The notes under the pieces: model-generated | Databases searched by the model: none | Seen by the model: only the letters and a program-made list of their open reading frames with translations | What the model was told of the DNA's origin: nothing | In this document: positions 16,044 to 25,123 of the stretch, in pieces | Numbering within the stretch: the first letter of the stretch is position 1 | Layout: each line of letters begins with the position of its first letter | Program-made: the position numbers and the translations under genes | DNA from: Bacillota bacterium | Lineage (GTDB): Bacteria > Bacillota > SHA-98 > UBA4971 | Assembly: GCA_030024085.1 (NCBI GenBank) | Contig: JASEJE010000001.1 | Location: 1-64,000 of the forward strand | Reading direction: 5' to 3' | Length of the DNA: 64,000 bases

Positions 16044-16865
16044 TCAGCTGGAACAGAGAGTCAGCGACAGGTGGGCTGCGCTCCCGTGTGGCATCGACGC
16101 GCGCGGTGATTCGGCAGAGGCCCACGGTGCGAAGGCAAGCGCAAGCGGCAGCGAAAGACAGGCCGACCCGGATATGGGTGTGCGAACCGCAGGGGGCGAA
16201 GCGGTGATGCCTCCTCCATGACGTAGATGGACGCGCGACATCCCAGTGGCGCGACGTGGGTCAACAGGCCCGGCAAGGTCGAGCCGCAGCTTCGCCAGGG
16301 CCTCCCCGGGTGAAAGGTCGAGTCTCAGGCCCTCGACTTCCTTGTCCTTGTTCAACTGGACGAAGCAAAGCGGCGGGAAGAGCACGCACCACCAGTTGCG
16401 GCCTTCGCCGTCGCCCAGGACTACTCTCACTGCGTCGTAATCTCCGCGAGGCACAGTCACCGAGCCGTACGTGCGCTCGGGAAAGGCAAAAGTACCCATC
16501 TCCACCCTGGCGCCGTATGGTTTGCCGAAGGCGCGGACGCAGTCGGTCGCAACCGTCTGAATCTCGCCTGCGTTCTCAAGGAGGACGCGCCACGCCTCCT
16601 CCTTTGTCCTCACGGAGTCGAGGAGTTCTCTTGCGCGTGCCAGGACCGCGTCACGCACCTCGAGCTTCAGGGCCTGGTCGTCGTCGCTGTCGCTGTTGGC
16701 GACGACGTGCAGGCGGACGAGGTTCCTGGTGTTGAACGCGTTCTGTGCACCCACCCTGAGGTCGGAGGGAATGATCCTTGTATCGAAAACCGCCGACGAC
16801 ACAGCCACAGCCGCGACGGTGGTGAGGAGTATCAGCGCGCTCACCGCTATCCTGACCCGCAACAC
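16044..16865 (-). CDS. spoIIR: Stage II sporulation protein R (SpoIIR)
   Basis: Forespore-made secreted signal that activates SpoIIGA, and so sigma-E processing, in the mother cell. It has an N-terminal hydrophobic secretion segment (residues 5-30). The conserved SpoIIR core follows: NLVRLHVVANSDSDDDQALKLEVRDAVL, then YGSVTVPRGDYDAVRVVLGDGEGRNWWCVLFPPLCF. GTG 16865 was chosen because GGAGG lies 5 bp upstream. The last 60 or so residues (after RRATGMSRVHL) are not typical of SpoIIR and end close to attR. The tail may be lineage-specific or altered by nearby rearrangement. It lies downstream of sigG. Confidence 0.92.
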   Translation of the reverse strand: MLRVRIAVSALILLTTVAAVAVSSAVFDTRIIPSDLRVGAQNAFNTRNLVRLHVVANSDSDDDQALKLEVRDAVLARARELLDSVRTKEEAWRVLLENAGEIQTVATDCVRAFGKPYGARVEMGTFAFPERTYGSVTVPRGDYDAVRVVLGDGEGRNWWCVLFPPLCFVQLNKDKEVEGLRLDLSPGEALAKLRLDLAGPVDPRRATGMSRVHLRHGGGITASPPAVRTPISGSACLSLPLALAFAPWASAESPRASMPHGSAAHLSLTLCSS

Positions 16866-16906
16866 GGCCACCTCCGGAACGATTCCTCCGCGCGCTGGAA
16901 AAGCGC

Positions 16907-17680
16907 CTACATGAACCGCCTCATGTGTTTCAACGCAGCCTTCTCGAGGCGAGATACCTGGGCCTGGGATATACCGATCTCCTCGGCCACCTCCATCTGG
17001 GTCTTGCCCTCAAAGAAGCGTAACTTCAGGATCAGCCGCTCTCTTTCACTCAGCTTCTCCATGGCCTCCCGGATCGATATCCCCTCGAGCCAGGTTGAAT
17101 CCTGGTTTTTCTCATCGCTCACCTGGTCCATGACGTATATGGGATCGCCTCCGTCATGGTATATCGGCTCGAACAGCGAGACCGGATCCTGGATCGCGTC
17201 GAGGGCGTACACCACTTCCTCGCGAGGCAGCTTGAGCTCGTCCGCAATCTCGGTGATGGACGGCTCCTTGGAGTTCCTGCCGACCAGGGCGTCTCTGACC
17301 TGTAGCGCCTTGTATGCGACGTCACGGAGCGACCGGGATACCCTGATGGGGTTGTTATCCCGGAGGTAGCGGCGGATCTCGCCGATTATCATGGGAACCG
17401 CGTAGGTCGAGAATTTGACGTTCTGCGAGAGATCGAAGTTATCAATGGCCTTCATGAGGCCGATGCAGCCGACCTGAAACAGGTCGTCCACGTACTCCCC
17501 CCGGTTATTGAAGCGCTGTATGACGCTGAGGACGAGGCGAAGGTTCCCATAGATGAGCTTGTCGCGCGCCTCCCTGTCCCCCCGTCGCACAAGATCGAGC
17601 AGCTCGCGCATCTTCTGGTTGCTCAGCACGGGGAGCTTGGACGTGTTAACTCCGCATATCTCGACCTTGTTTGCCATCAT
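16907..17680 (-). CDS. sigG: RNA polymerase sporulation sigma factor SigG
   Basis: Late forespore sigma factor, 257 residues, nearly collinear with B. subtilis SigG: start NKVEICGVNTSKLPVLSN, region 2 NLRLVLSVIQRFNNRGEYVDDL and FSTYAVPMIIGEIRRYL, region 4 helix-turn-helix TQMEVAEEIGISQAQVSRLEK. Start at MMANKVE (17680) follows GGGGGA; a much longer frame upstream overlaps nrdR on the other strand and is not real. spoIIR follows 41 bp downstream and ylmC originally followed that, before the element inserted. Confidence 0.97.
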   Translation of the reverse strand: MMANKVEICGVNTSKLPVLSNQKMRELLDLVRRGDREARDKLIYGNLRLVLSVIQRFNNRGEYVDDLFQVGCIGLMKAIDNFDLSQNVKFSTYAVPMIIGEIRRYLRDNNPIRVSRSLRDVAYKALQVRDALVGRNSKEPSITEIADELKLPREEVVYALDAIQDPVSLFEPIYHDGGDPIYVMDQVSDEKNQDSTWLEGISIREAMEKLSERERLILKLRFFEGKTQMEVAEEIGISQAQVSRLEKAALKHMRRFM

Positions 17681-18061
17681 GAGGGGTCCCCCGCATTTCC
17701 AGAATATCTCAGCCCCAATAGAAGTATTGCCTCCGGTACCCGCTTTTATTCTGGGCGAGCGTGCCAAACTGCCTGGTTTGTCCTGTCCTGTCCCGTTCCG
17801 TCCGGTTACCCGGTGCACGGGCGTGTTCTCGCGCGAGGGCACGTTGACCGGATCAACCGAACACACGACCGGTGGCGTAGTGCAGCAATGATGAGATAGA
17901 GGCCGTCCTGGCGAGCTGTCCTCGCGTGAACAGTGTTTCCCTGGACCACGCCGGTAAAACGGGGTTAGACATACAACATGTTGGGCATTATAATGATACT
18001 CGCCCACAATATATAGATAATGGTAACATCGACCTTCAACATCCTGTCCTGGAGGAAAGCC
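17681..18061. other. Divergent sigG-nrdR intergenic region
   Basis: 380 bp between divergent genes. It contains the pentanucleotide run TGTCCTGTCCTGTCCCGT (17779-17796), whose reverse complement recurs at 61672-61689, and the nrdR promoter. A weak sigma-G-like pair (GAATA and CAATACT, minus strand) lies about 50 bp upstream of sigG but is not convincing. Confidence 0.6.
17966..18020 (+). promoter_or_regulatory. nrdR-nrdD promoter with NrdR-box-like site
   Basis: TAGACA (17966-17971), 17-bp spacer, TATAAT (17989-17994). CACAATATATAGATAA at 18005-18020 lies over the expected start site and resembles the NrdR-box core (ACACWATATWTWG). Only one good box is seen; NrdR usually binds a pair. This fits autoregulation of the operon by dATP/ATP-sensing NrdR. 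Confidence 0.65.
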
Positions 18062-18517
18062 ATGAAGTGCCCGTACTGCGGACACCCTGACAGCAGGGTA
18101 GTTGATTCGCGTGCGACCGACGAAGGCTCGGCGATCCGGCGTCGGCGTGAGTGCGTCTCGTGCGAGCGCAGGTTCACGACTTACGAGGTCGTCGACGAGG
18201 TTCCGCTCATGGTGGTGAAGAAGGACGGCAGGAGAGAGCCTTTCAACCGCAACAAGATCTTGACCGGCCTCATGAAAGCGTGCCAGAAGCGGCCGGTGCC
18301 CATGGGCGTGCTCGAGGAGATAACCGGCGATGTCGAGAGGGAACTCCGGGGCCGTCTCGAGCGCGAGGTGTCCAGCAAGGATATCGGGGAGATGGTCATC
18401 CGGAGGCTGCGCGACCTCGATAAGGTTGCGTACGTGCGCTTCGCGTCGGTGTACAGGGAGTTCAAGGACATCGATACATTCATGGGCGAACTGAAGAAGC
18501 TCCTCAACGAGGAATAG
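18062..18517 (+). CDS. nrdR: Transcriptional repressor NrdR
   Basis: 151-residue zinc-ribbon/ATP-cone repressor of ribonucleotide reductase genes. The zinc ribbon is [17 protein letters not shown]...[12 protein letters not shown] (residues 1-45) and the ATP-cone begins [16 protein letters not shown] (residues 55-135). ATG 18062 follows GGAGGAAAGCC. It is the first gene of the operon with nrdD, which it is expected to control. Confidence 0.97.
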   Translation: MKCPYCGHPDSRVVDSRATDEGSAIRRRRECVSCERRFTTYEVVDEVPLMVVKKDGRREPFNRNKILTGLMKACQKRPVPMGVLEEITGDVERELRGRLEREVSSKDIGEMVIRRLRDLDKVAYVRFASVYREFKDIDTFMGELKKLLNEE

Positions 18518-18532
18518 AGAGGTGGGTTCCAG

Positions 18533-20623
18533 GTGGCAGTCAGGGCGAGTATGGTGACTCCGGGCCTCGAGAGAGCGGAGAAAGCCGGGGGCGCAAAGCC
18601 GGTCAGGGTGTTTTCCAGCATTCAGAAACGTGACGGCAGGATAGTGCCGTTCGACAAGGCCAAGATAGTAAACGCCATTTACAAGGCCACGCGCGCCGTC
18701 GACCAGGAGAACCTGAGGCTTGCGGAGGAGCTTACGGAGAAGGTCCTCGAGCATATGGCGGACGAGTGCACGGGGGCGATCCCCACCGTCGAGGGCGTCC
18801 AGGACATCGTGGAGCGGGTCCTCATCGAGGCCGGGCACGCGAAGGTGGCGAAGGCGTATATACTGTACCGCGACAAGCGCACCAGGATTCGCGAGGCAAA
18901 AGCCGAGCTTATGGACGTGGTTGCAGACATCCTGGTCGAGACGAGCCGGGAGAACGCCAACGTGGGCAATTCCCCGTCCGCGAAGATGCTGCAGATCGCC
19001 TCTGCAGCCAGCCGGCACTACTATCTCCACAGGCTCATCCCCGAGGACATCGCCCGCGCGCACATCGAGGGAGACATACACATTCATGATCTTGACTGGT
19101 ATGGTAAGACGTTAACGTGCATACAGATCCCCCTTCTGGACCTCCTCTCGAAAGGCTTCAGCACAGGCCACGGGTACATACGGCCGCCGAGGCGGCCGGC
19201 GTCGGCGACGGCGCTCGCGGCCATAATCCTGCAAAGCTCCCAGAACGACATGCACGGCGGCCAGTCGTTCGGGTTCTTCGACCGCGACCTTGCGCCTTTC
19301 ATGGAGGGCCATTCCGAGGACGAGGTCTTCCAGGCCATGGAGGCCCTGGTCTATAACCTGAATTCCATGCACAGCCGCGCGGGGTCGCAGGTGCCGTTTT
19401 CCTCGATCAACCTCGGGTGCGACGAAAGCGATGCCGGGCGCATGGTCACGCGCTGCCTCTTGCTGGCCTTCGAAAGGGGTCTCGGGCGCGGCGAGAATCC
19501 GATATTCCCGAACATCATCTTCAGGGTGAAGGACGGCGTCAACATGAAGCCCGGCGACCCGAACTACGACCTTTTCAGGCTGGCCGTAAGGGTTGCGAGC
19601 CACAGGATGAACCCGACGTTCTCGTTCATGGACTCGTCGTTCAACCGGGGCTATGGGGCGGAGGTGGCCTACATGGGCTGCCGCACGAGGGTCATAGGGA
19701 ACCGGCACGGCCCGGAGGTGACGACGGGGCGGGGAAACCTCTCGTTCACATCGATCAACCTGCCCCGGGTGGCGATCCTGGCGAGGGGCGATATCGAGAG
19801 GTTCTTCGGCGGGCTCTCCGAGGTCATACGCCTTGTTGCGAGGCAGCTTTACCATCGCTACAACGTGCAGCGCAAACTGAAGGTGAAAGACATGCCTTTC
19901 CTCATGGGCCAGCATCTTTACCTTGACTCCCAGGGCCTCGGCCCGTGCGACTCCATCGAGCCTGCGATTCGCCACGGCACGCTCTCGATAGGGTTCATCG
20001 GGCTTGCCGAGACGCTCAGGATTCTGGTCGGAGCCCACCATGGCGAGAATGATGACGCCCGAAAGCTGGGTTACGAGATCGTGGCGTTCATGAAGGAGCG
20101 CGTGGACGAAGCGGCTGAGATCCACGACCTCAACTACACGTTACTCGCGACCCCTGCGGAAGGGCTTTCGGGGCGGTTCGTGGCGCTCGACCGCAAGAGG
20201 TTCGGGGTCATTCCGGGCGTGACCGACAAGGAGTTCTACACGAACAGCTTCCACGTGCCCGTGGACTTCGAGATAAGCATGTACGACAAGATCGCGATCG
20301 AAGGGCCCTACCACAAGTACACCAATGCGGGGCACATTTCCTACGTGGAGCTTTCGTCGCCGCCTGTGTACAACCCCGAGGCGGTTGAGGCCATACTCCA
20401 GCACATGGCATCTCAAGACGTGGGGTACGGCGGGATAAACTTCCCGATAGACGAGTGCAGGTCGTGCGCGTACTCCGGGGTCATCGAGGATGACTGCCCG
20501 AGGTGCGGGTCTTCTGACATAAGAAGGGTCCGGCGGATAACCGGGTATCTTTCGACCATCGACAGGTTCAACGACGCAAAGCGCGCGGAGCTTGCAGCGC
20601 GAAGGCCGCATCTGAGCTTCTAA
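18533..20623 (+). CDS. nrdD: Anaerobic ribonucleoside-triphosphate reductase NrdD
   Basis: Class III glycyl-radical reductase that makes deoxyribonucleotides without oxygen. 696 residues. N-terminal ATP-cone (SIQKRDGRIVPFDKAKIVNAIYKA, residues 24-110), catalytic barrel with GDIHIHDLDW and SSFNRGYG segments, C-terminal zinc site CRSCAYSG...CPRCGS and the glycyl-radical loop RRITGYLS near residue 675. The GTG start is 15 bp after nrdR. The activase NrdG is the next gene, though 232 bp with a degenerate repeat intervene. Confidence 0.96.
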   Translation: MAVRASMVTPGLERAEKAGGAKPVRVFSSIQKRDGRIVPFDKAKIVNAIYKATRAVDQENLRLAEELTEKVLEHMADECTGAIPTVEGVQDIVERVLIEAGHAKVAKAYILYRDKRTRIREAKAELMDVVADILVETSRENANVGNSPSAKMLQIASAASRHYYLHRLIPEDIARAHIEGDIHIHDLDWYGKTLTCIQIPLLDLLSKGFSTGHGYIRPPRRPASATALAAIILQSSQNDMHGGQSFGFFDRDLAPFMEGHSEDEVFQAMEALVYNLNSMHSRAGSQVPFSSINLGCDESDAGRMVTRCLLLAFERGLGRGENPIFPNIIFRVKDGVNMKPGDPNYDLFRLAVRVASHRMNPTFSFMDSSFNRGYGAEVAYMGCRTRVIGNRHGPEVTTGRGNLSFTSINLPRVAILARGDIERFFGGLSEVIRLVARQLYHRYNVQRKLKVKDMPFLMGQHLYLDSQGLGPCDSIEPAIRHGTLSIGFIGLAETLRILVGAHHGENDDARKLGYEIVAFMKERVDEAAEIHDLNYTLLATPAEGLSGRFVALDRKRFGVIPGVTDKEFYTNSFHVPVDFEISMYDKIAIEGPYHKYTNAGHISYVELSSPPVYNPEAVEAILQHMASQDVGYGGINFPIDECRSCAYSGVIEDDCPRCGSSDIRRVRRITGYLSTIDRFNDAKRAELAARRPHLSF

Positions 20624-20669
20624 TTGAGGATTCGCCGGCGTCAGTCCGGCGGCGAGCCGGGGAGTCAGG

Positions 20670-20780
20670 GACCGGCCCTTGTACGACGGGTGCTCCCGAT
20701 CTGGCAGGCCCGAACGCCCGGTCCGTCGAGGCCGACCGCGAACGCGTGGTCCCCTGAGTGCAACACCAGCAGCATCTTGA
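20670..20780 (+). repeat. Dispersed hairpin repeat, degenerate copy
   Basis: Located between nrdD and nrdG. It follows the order of the intact copies: a TTGtACGACGGG segment, then a TGGCaggCC segment, then CCCCtGAGtGCAACACC. Many substitutions have removed the perfect arms. It lies in a 232-bp gap that otherwise contains nothing recognisable. Confidence 0.6.
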
Positions 20781-20855
20781 GAGGTGGCTGCGACGTCAGG
20801 ACCCGCGCCTGGGTGGAGCCGCCGGGAGAACGTCGCTTGAAACGGGGAGCGGAGG

Positions 20856-21377
20856 ATGAAGCTGCGACTTGCGGGGATTACAAGAGAGAGCGCGGTCGAC
20901 GGCCCTGGGATAAGGGCTGTGGTATTCGCCCAGGGGTGCCCGCATCGGTGTAAGGGCTGCCACAATCCTGAGACCCACGACCCGGGGGGCGGGAGGGTGC
21001 TCGCCCTGGATGAGATCCTGGAGCGCCTGAGGCTGACCCCCATCATGCGCGGCGTCACGTTCAGCGGGGGAGAGCCCTTCATGCAGGCAGGCGGCTTCGC
21101 GCAGCTAGGACGGCTCCTGAAAGCGATGGGCCTCGACATCGTCACGTATACCGGTTACACCTGGGAAGCGCTCACGGGCCCGGACGCCCAGGCTGCGTGG
21201 GGGCGACTCCTCGACGTCACGGACGTCCTCGTGGACGGCCCGTTCATCGAGGATGCAAAGGATGCAGCCATAGCCTTCCGGGGGTCCCGCAACCAGCGTA
21301 TCATAGATGTCAGGGAATCGCTCCGGCTCGGCGTCGTCGTCGATCTGAGCGAAAAGTATGATTCGGTCGGGTCGTAG
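20856..21377 (+). CDS. nrdG: Anaerobic ribonucleotide reductase activating protein NrdG
   Basis: Radical SAM activase that installs the glycyl radical on NrdD. 173 residues; start MKLRLAGITRESAVDGPGIR, cluster motif CPHRCKGCHN at residues 28-37, SAM motif VTFSGGEPFMQ near 67. Size and motifs match NrdG. The ATG follows GGAGCGGAGG. Confidence 0.95.
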   Translation: MKLRLAGITRESAVDGPGIRAVVFAQGCPHRCKGCHNPETHDPGGGRVLALDEILERLRLTPIMRGVTFSGGEPFMQAGGFAQLGRLLKAMGLDIVTYTGYTWEALTGPDAQAAWGRLLDVTDVLVDGPFIEDAKDAAIAFRGSRNQRIIDVRESLRLGVVVDLSEKYDSVGS

Positions 21378-21415
21378 AGGCGTTCTCACGTCCCGTACGG
21401 GAGGGTATAGGGGGC

Positions 21416-22225
21416 TTGGAGACGCGGTCCGCAATGGGCCTTGAGTATCTCGTGTTTCCTGAGATCGAGGCCCTCGGAGTCGTGTTACATGCGTTTACGA
21501 CAAGGTCGGGCGGTGTCAGCGGGGGTCCATTCGCCACGCTCAACATGGGATTTCATGTGGGCGACGACCCTTGCCGGGTGCGAGAGAATCGCAGAAGGGG
21601 ACTGGCGGCGATGGGGGCGTCCGAAAGGGCGCTCGTCGCCGGGGAGCAGGTTCACGGTGACACCGTCGCCGTGGTGGGCCCGGGCGACCGTGGATGTGAT
21701 TGGTCCCCATGGTCGCCGGGCATACCCTCGACCGACGGCCTCGTGACCGCGTCGCGGGGCGTGGTGCTTTCGTGCTACGTGGCCGATTGCGTGCCCGTCT
21801 TCCTTGTGCACCGGAGCGGTCGCGCGGCGGGGCTAGTGCACGCCGGGTGGCGGGGGGTCGCCCTGGGAGTTCCCGCGAAGGCGGTGGCGACGCTCTGCCG
21901 GGCATTCGATGTCGAACCCCGCGACCTCGTGGCTGGCATCGGTCCGTCCATAGGAGCGTGCTGCTACGAAGTGGGCCCGGAGGTCGCCGAGGCGTGCCGG
22001 GCCGCGGCCGGGGGCGCCCGGGTGGCTCGTCCGGTCGCTGGCGACCGATTTCGCCTGGACCTCAAGGAGGCCTGTAGAGAGGAGCTCGAGATGGCCGGTC
22101 TTTCACCGGGAGCCATCTTTGTCTCAAGCCTCTGCACATCCTGCAGGAACGACCTCTTCTTCTCGCACCGGGCCGCCCGCGGAGTGACCGGCCGCATGGG
22201 CGCCTTCATGCTCATCCCCGAATAG
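21416..22225 (+). CDS. pgeF: Laccase-domain purine nucleoside phosphorylase/peptidoglycan editing factor (YlmD/YfiH)
   Basis: 269-residue Cu-oxidase_4 family protein. Characteristic segments: FTTRSGGVSGGPFATLNMG, VAGEQVHGDTVA (catalytic His), SCYVADCVPV (Cys), VHAGWRGV (His). Family members act as zinc-dependent purine nucleoside phosphorylases or edit peptidoglycan precursors. It starts at TTG 21416 after GGG-rich sequence, or ATG 21434. As ylmD, it heads the ylmD-ylmE-sepF division cluster typical of Bacillota. Confidence 0.92.
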   Translation: METRSAMGLEYLVFPEIEALGVVLHAFTTRSGGVSGGPFATLNMGFHVGDDPCRVRENRRRGLAAMGASERALVAGEQVHGDTVAVVGPGDRGCDWSPWSPGIPSTDGLVTASRGVVLSCYVADCVPVFLVHRSGRAAGLVHAGWRGVALGVPAKAVATLCRAFDVEPRDLVAGIGPSIGACCYEVGPEVAEACRAAAGGARVARPVAGDRFRLDLKEACREELEMAGLSPGAIFVSSLCTSCRNDLFFSHRAARGVTGRMGAFMLIPE

Positions 22226-22397
22226 TCGCTTCTGGCGGGGGCGGGTGTCGTCGAACCCCGGCGGATGCGCCGGATGCGTGTCATGTGGCAGCGAATTATG
22301 GCGAACGTAAGTTGCCTGGCGGAGCGTTCATCGAGGAAGGACTTGGACGCAGCCTGTAGAAACACTAACGCTGTACGGGATACTGGAGGTAGTACAC

Positions 22398-23822
22398 GTG
22401 CGCGGCGCCAGGACCGGCCCAGATCAGGAGAACGTGGTGAACAGTCGGCGTCGTCGGAAGGCCCGGGGGACGGTGCCCGGGCGGACACGCCTGGAGGTCT
22501 TGAGGGGTGGCGCTCCAGAACCCGGGGAGTCCGAGGCGTCCGGGGTGGCAGGTGAGCGCCCACGCGGACGACAGCATGTGCGGTCGTTCGTTCTCGGAGT
22601 GGCGGTTCTCATGCTCGGTACCATCAGCCTCGCGGTGTGGTCGCTCCACAGAGGCACCGTTATCTCCGCAGTCGAGAGGCGGTTCGAGTGCGCTCAGGCT
22701 ACCTGGGGCATGGTCGAGGAGGGCGTGGAGTTTGACGGCATCATCGTGAGGGATGAAAGGGTGTACGCATCGCCCATTGCCGGCAAGGTCGGGCTCTTGG
22801 TTCGTGAGGGCGACCGAGTCAGGGCGGGCGCTGTGGTCGCCGAGGTTGCGAAGGACGAAGCGAGGCAGCAGGTGGAGCCAGCCCTCGTTAGCGCCAGGGA
22901 AGAGCTGGCGAGGCTGGATGCGTACGCGCGCTCCCGGCTCGAGGAGTTGAAAAAGCAGGTAGCGTCGTGCAGGCTGGAGGTGGAGAACGAGAAGCGGGCA
23001 CTTGACAGGGCGAGGGCTTCCCATGACGCTACTGCCGAGGGGAAGCACCAGGCAGCGCTTGTCCGTGCGGAATCGGAGCTGGCTGCGGCCACGGAGCGCC
23101 TGGAGAGAGAAACGAAGTCGCTCGAGGCCAAGGGTCGGGCGCTTGCCGCGAAGGTCGAGGAGCGGGAGGCGGCATACAGGTATGCGGTGTGTCAGCTTCG
23201 TGCAGAGGCGCCAGGCCTCGTGAGCTTCGAGACGGATGGGCTTGAGCACGTGCTCACCCCCAGTGCCGTGCAGGATGTCACGCCTGAGGGGATACGGTCG
23301 CTCGTGGCGTCACCCGTCCGTGTGGGTGATGGTGTGGAAGTCGCCCAGGGCGAGCCTGTCTTCCGCCTGGTCGACAACTTTCGACTACTCGTTCTCGCGG
23401 TCCTTTCCGATGAGGACGCCGCAGCCGTCGCGTCGACGCGCGTGCGCGTCAGGTTTCCCTCGACATCTGATGGCTCCTTCGCGGCCCGCCTGGTGTCCGC
23501 CGGCAAGCCGTCGGCCTCAGGCGGACGGGTGGTGCTCCTGGAGGTATCCGGGTTTCCCGGGGAGCTTTGCAACGTGCGCCGCGCCCGTGTGAAGTTGGTC
23601 ACGAGGACCACTTCCGGCCTTACGATCCCACGGCGAGCGCTCGTGCGAAGCCACGATGAGGACGGCGTTTACGTCCCGGTGAACCTTGGCGTTGTCGTGA
23701 AGCGGGTGGAAGTGGTGGCGGGCGACAAGGACACCGTCGTCGTGCGCGGCTTGAAGGAAGGGCAGCGCGTGCTCACGAACCCGTCCATAGTGCACGAGGC
23801 TCGCGTTACCATCTGGCGTTAG
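22398..23822 (+). CDS. HlyD-family membrane-anchored adaptor-like protein
   Basis: 474 residues. Basic N-terminal region, one membrane segment near residues 63-83 (SFVLGVAVLMLGTISLAVWS), a lipoyl-like half (VYASPIAGKVGLLVREGDRVRAGAVVAEV), a coiled coil around residues 150-260, and a beta-barrel/adaptor C-terminal domain ending in GLKEGQRVLTNP. This is the architecture of HlyD/efflux periplasmic adaptors. No transporter gene is adjacent. HlyD-like proteins at this place, between ylmD and ylmE, occur in several Bacillota division clusters, suggesting a cell-envelope role. Confidence 0.85.
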   Translation: MRGARTGPDQENVVNSRRRRKARGTVPGRTRLEVLRGGAPEPGESEASGVAGERPRGRQHVRSFVLGVAVLMLGTISLAVWSLHRGTVISAVERRFECAQATWGMVEEGVEFDGIIVRDERVYASPIAGKVGLLVREGDRVRAGAVVAEVAKDEARQQVEPALVSAREELARLDAYARSRLEELKKQVASCRLEVENEKRALDRARASHDATAEGKHQAALVRAESELAAATERLERETKSLEAKGRALAAKVEEREAAYRYAVCQLRAEAPGLVSFETDGLEHVLTPSAVQDVTPEGIRSLVASPVRVGDGVEVAQGEPVFRLVDNFRLLVLAVLSDEDAAAVASTRVRVRFPSTSDGSFAARLVSAGKPSASGGRVVLLEVSGFPGELCNVRRARVKLVTRTTSGLTIPRRALVRSHDEDGVYVPVNLGVVVKRVEVVAGDKDTVVVRGLKEGQRVLTNPSIVHEARVTIWR

Positions 23823-23825
23823 CGG

Positions 23826-24593
23826 ATGTTGCAGGAGTGTTCGAAGCTTTACGAGGCTGGAGGCGTGAAGCGATTGAATGACGTCGCCCTGAGGCTCGAA
23901 TCCATCCGTCGGAGGATAGGGGAGGCGGCAGCGAGGGCCGGCCGCGATGTTCGGGACGTCGAGATCGTGGCTGTGACGAAGAACGTTGAGCTGGAGGGAG
24001 TACGCGAGGCCATCCGTGCCGGGGTGTCTATCATAGGTGAGAACCGCGTGCAGGAGGCGAAGCGCAAGTTTGCAGCCCTCGGCACCAGCGTCGAGGGGAG
24101 GTCGTGTGCGTGGCATCTCGTTGGTCATCTTCAGACCAACAAGGTCAGGCCCGCCCTGGAGATCTTCAGCCTCATCCATTCTCTCGACTCGTGGAAGCTG
24201 GCCTGTGAGGTTCAGCGCGTTGCGGAGAGGATGGGCAGGGTCGCGGAGTGCCTTCTCGAAATCAACGTATCCGGCAAGCCATCCAGGTTCGGCGTGGACC
24301 CCGCGGAGGCCGTGGGCCTTGCAAGGCAGGTTTCCGCACTCGACAGGGTGCGGCTCGCGGGGACCATGGCCATCGCTCCCGAGGTCGAGGCCACAGAGGA
24401 TGCGCGGCCGTACTTTCGTATGGCGCGCGAGATATGCGATAGAATAGCCGATGAAGGCCTCTTTCGACCGGGCAGGGTGCACCTGTCCATGGGGATGACG
24501 CAGGATTTCGAGGTTGCGGTGGAGGAAGGCGCCACCATGGTGCGGATCGGCACAGGGATCTTCGGACCCCGGCAGAGGGAGGCGGTGCTGTGA
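23826..24593 (+). CDS. ylmE: YggS/YlmE-family PLP-homeostasis protein
   Basis: 255-residue alanine-racemase-like barrel that binds pyridoxal phosphate and keeps its level in balance. VEIVAVTKNVE carries the PLP lysine near residue 52; IGENRVQEAKRK, WHLVGHLQTNKV, LEINVSGKPSRFG and LSMGMTQDFEVAVEEGATMVRIGTGIFG are the family blocks. ATG 23826 gives the longest form; TTG 23874 with GGAGG 10 bp upstream is an alternative. It overlaps sepF by 4 bp (GTGA). Confidence 0.95.
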   Translation: MLQECSKLYEAGGVKRLNDVALRLESIRRRIGEAAARAGRDVRDVEIVAVTKNVELEGVREAIRAGVSIIGENRVQEAKRKFAALGTSVEGRSCAWHLVGHLQTNKVRPALEIFSLIHSLDSWKLACEVQRVAERMGRVAECLLEINVSGKPSRFGVDPAEAVGLARQVSALDRVRLAGTMAIAPEVEATEDARPYFRMAREICDRIADEGLFRPGRVHLSMGMTQDFEVAVEEGATMVRIGTGIFGPRQREAVL

Positions 24594-25060
24594 GAAAGGG
24601 CTTCATCGATAGAATCCTCGACTTCATGGGGTTCGGGGACGTTCCCGAGGAAGAGGACGACGAAGAGGAGATCGGCCTGTACGACCAGAGTCTTCTCGAC
24701 AGTGATCGTGCAGCGGCCCAACCCAGGCACCGGCGCGGCCGCGGGGTCGTACCTTTGCCGCAGCCGCCCAGGGCGAAGCTGGTGGTCACGGAGCCGCACA
24801 CGTTCGACGACATCCCCGGGATACTCGACCATCTCAAGAAACGTCGCCCTGTGATCATAAGCGTGTCGGAAGTGGACCGTGACCTTGCCCGCCGGGTGCT
24901 GGACTTCGCAGGAGGGGCCGCGTATGCCCTCGGCGGCAGCATGCAGAAGGTGGGGGACGGGATCTTCCTCTTCACGCCCAGCAACTTCGAGATAGGCGTC
25001 GACCTCCCCGCGAAAGGGGAGGTGGCCGCGACGGCATCTGCCATCTTCGAGCGGCGGTGA
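24590..25060 (+). CDS. sepF: Cell division protein SepF
   Basis: 156 residues. The N-terminal amphipathic helix (MRKGFIDRILDFMGFGD) acts as membrane anchor. An acidic linker follows, and then the SepF fold (VVTEPHTFDDIPGILDHLKKRRPVIISVSEVDRDLARRVLDFAGGAAYALGGSMQKVGDGIFLFTP). SepF polymerises and bundles FtsZ, binding the FtsZ C-terminal peptide seen at 2.6 kb. The GTG start overlaps the ylmE stop. Confidence 0.96.
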   Translation: MRKGFIDRILDFMGFGDVPEEEDDEEEIGLYDQSLLDSDRAAAQPRHRRGRGVVPLPQPPRAKLVVTEPHTFDDIPGILDHLKKRRPVIISVSEVDRDLARRVLDFAGGAAYALGGSMQKVGDGIFLFTPSNFEIGVDLPAKGEVAATASAIFERR

Positions 25061-25123
25061 CTGGCGGCCGAGAGGAGCGGTGCGGCACTGTTGGGCAGGT
25101 CCGAGGGAAGGAGAGACGGCAGG

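Noticed and set aside
17681-19087. Long N-terminal extension of the sigG frame
   Set aside because: It covers nrdR and the start of nrdD on the other strand and has no sigma-factor similarity. The true start is at 17680.
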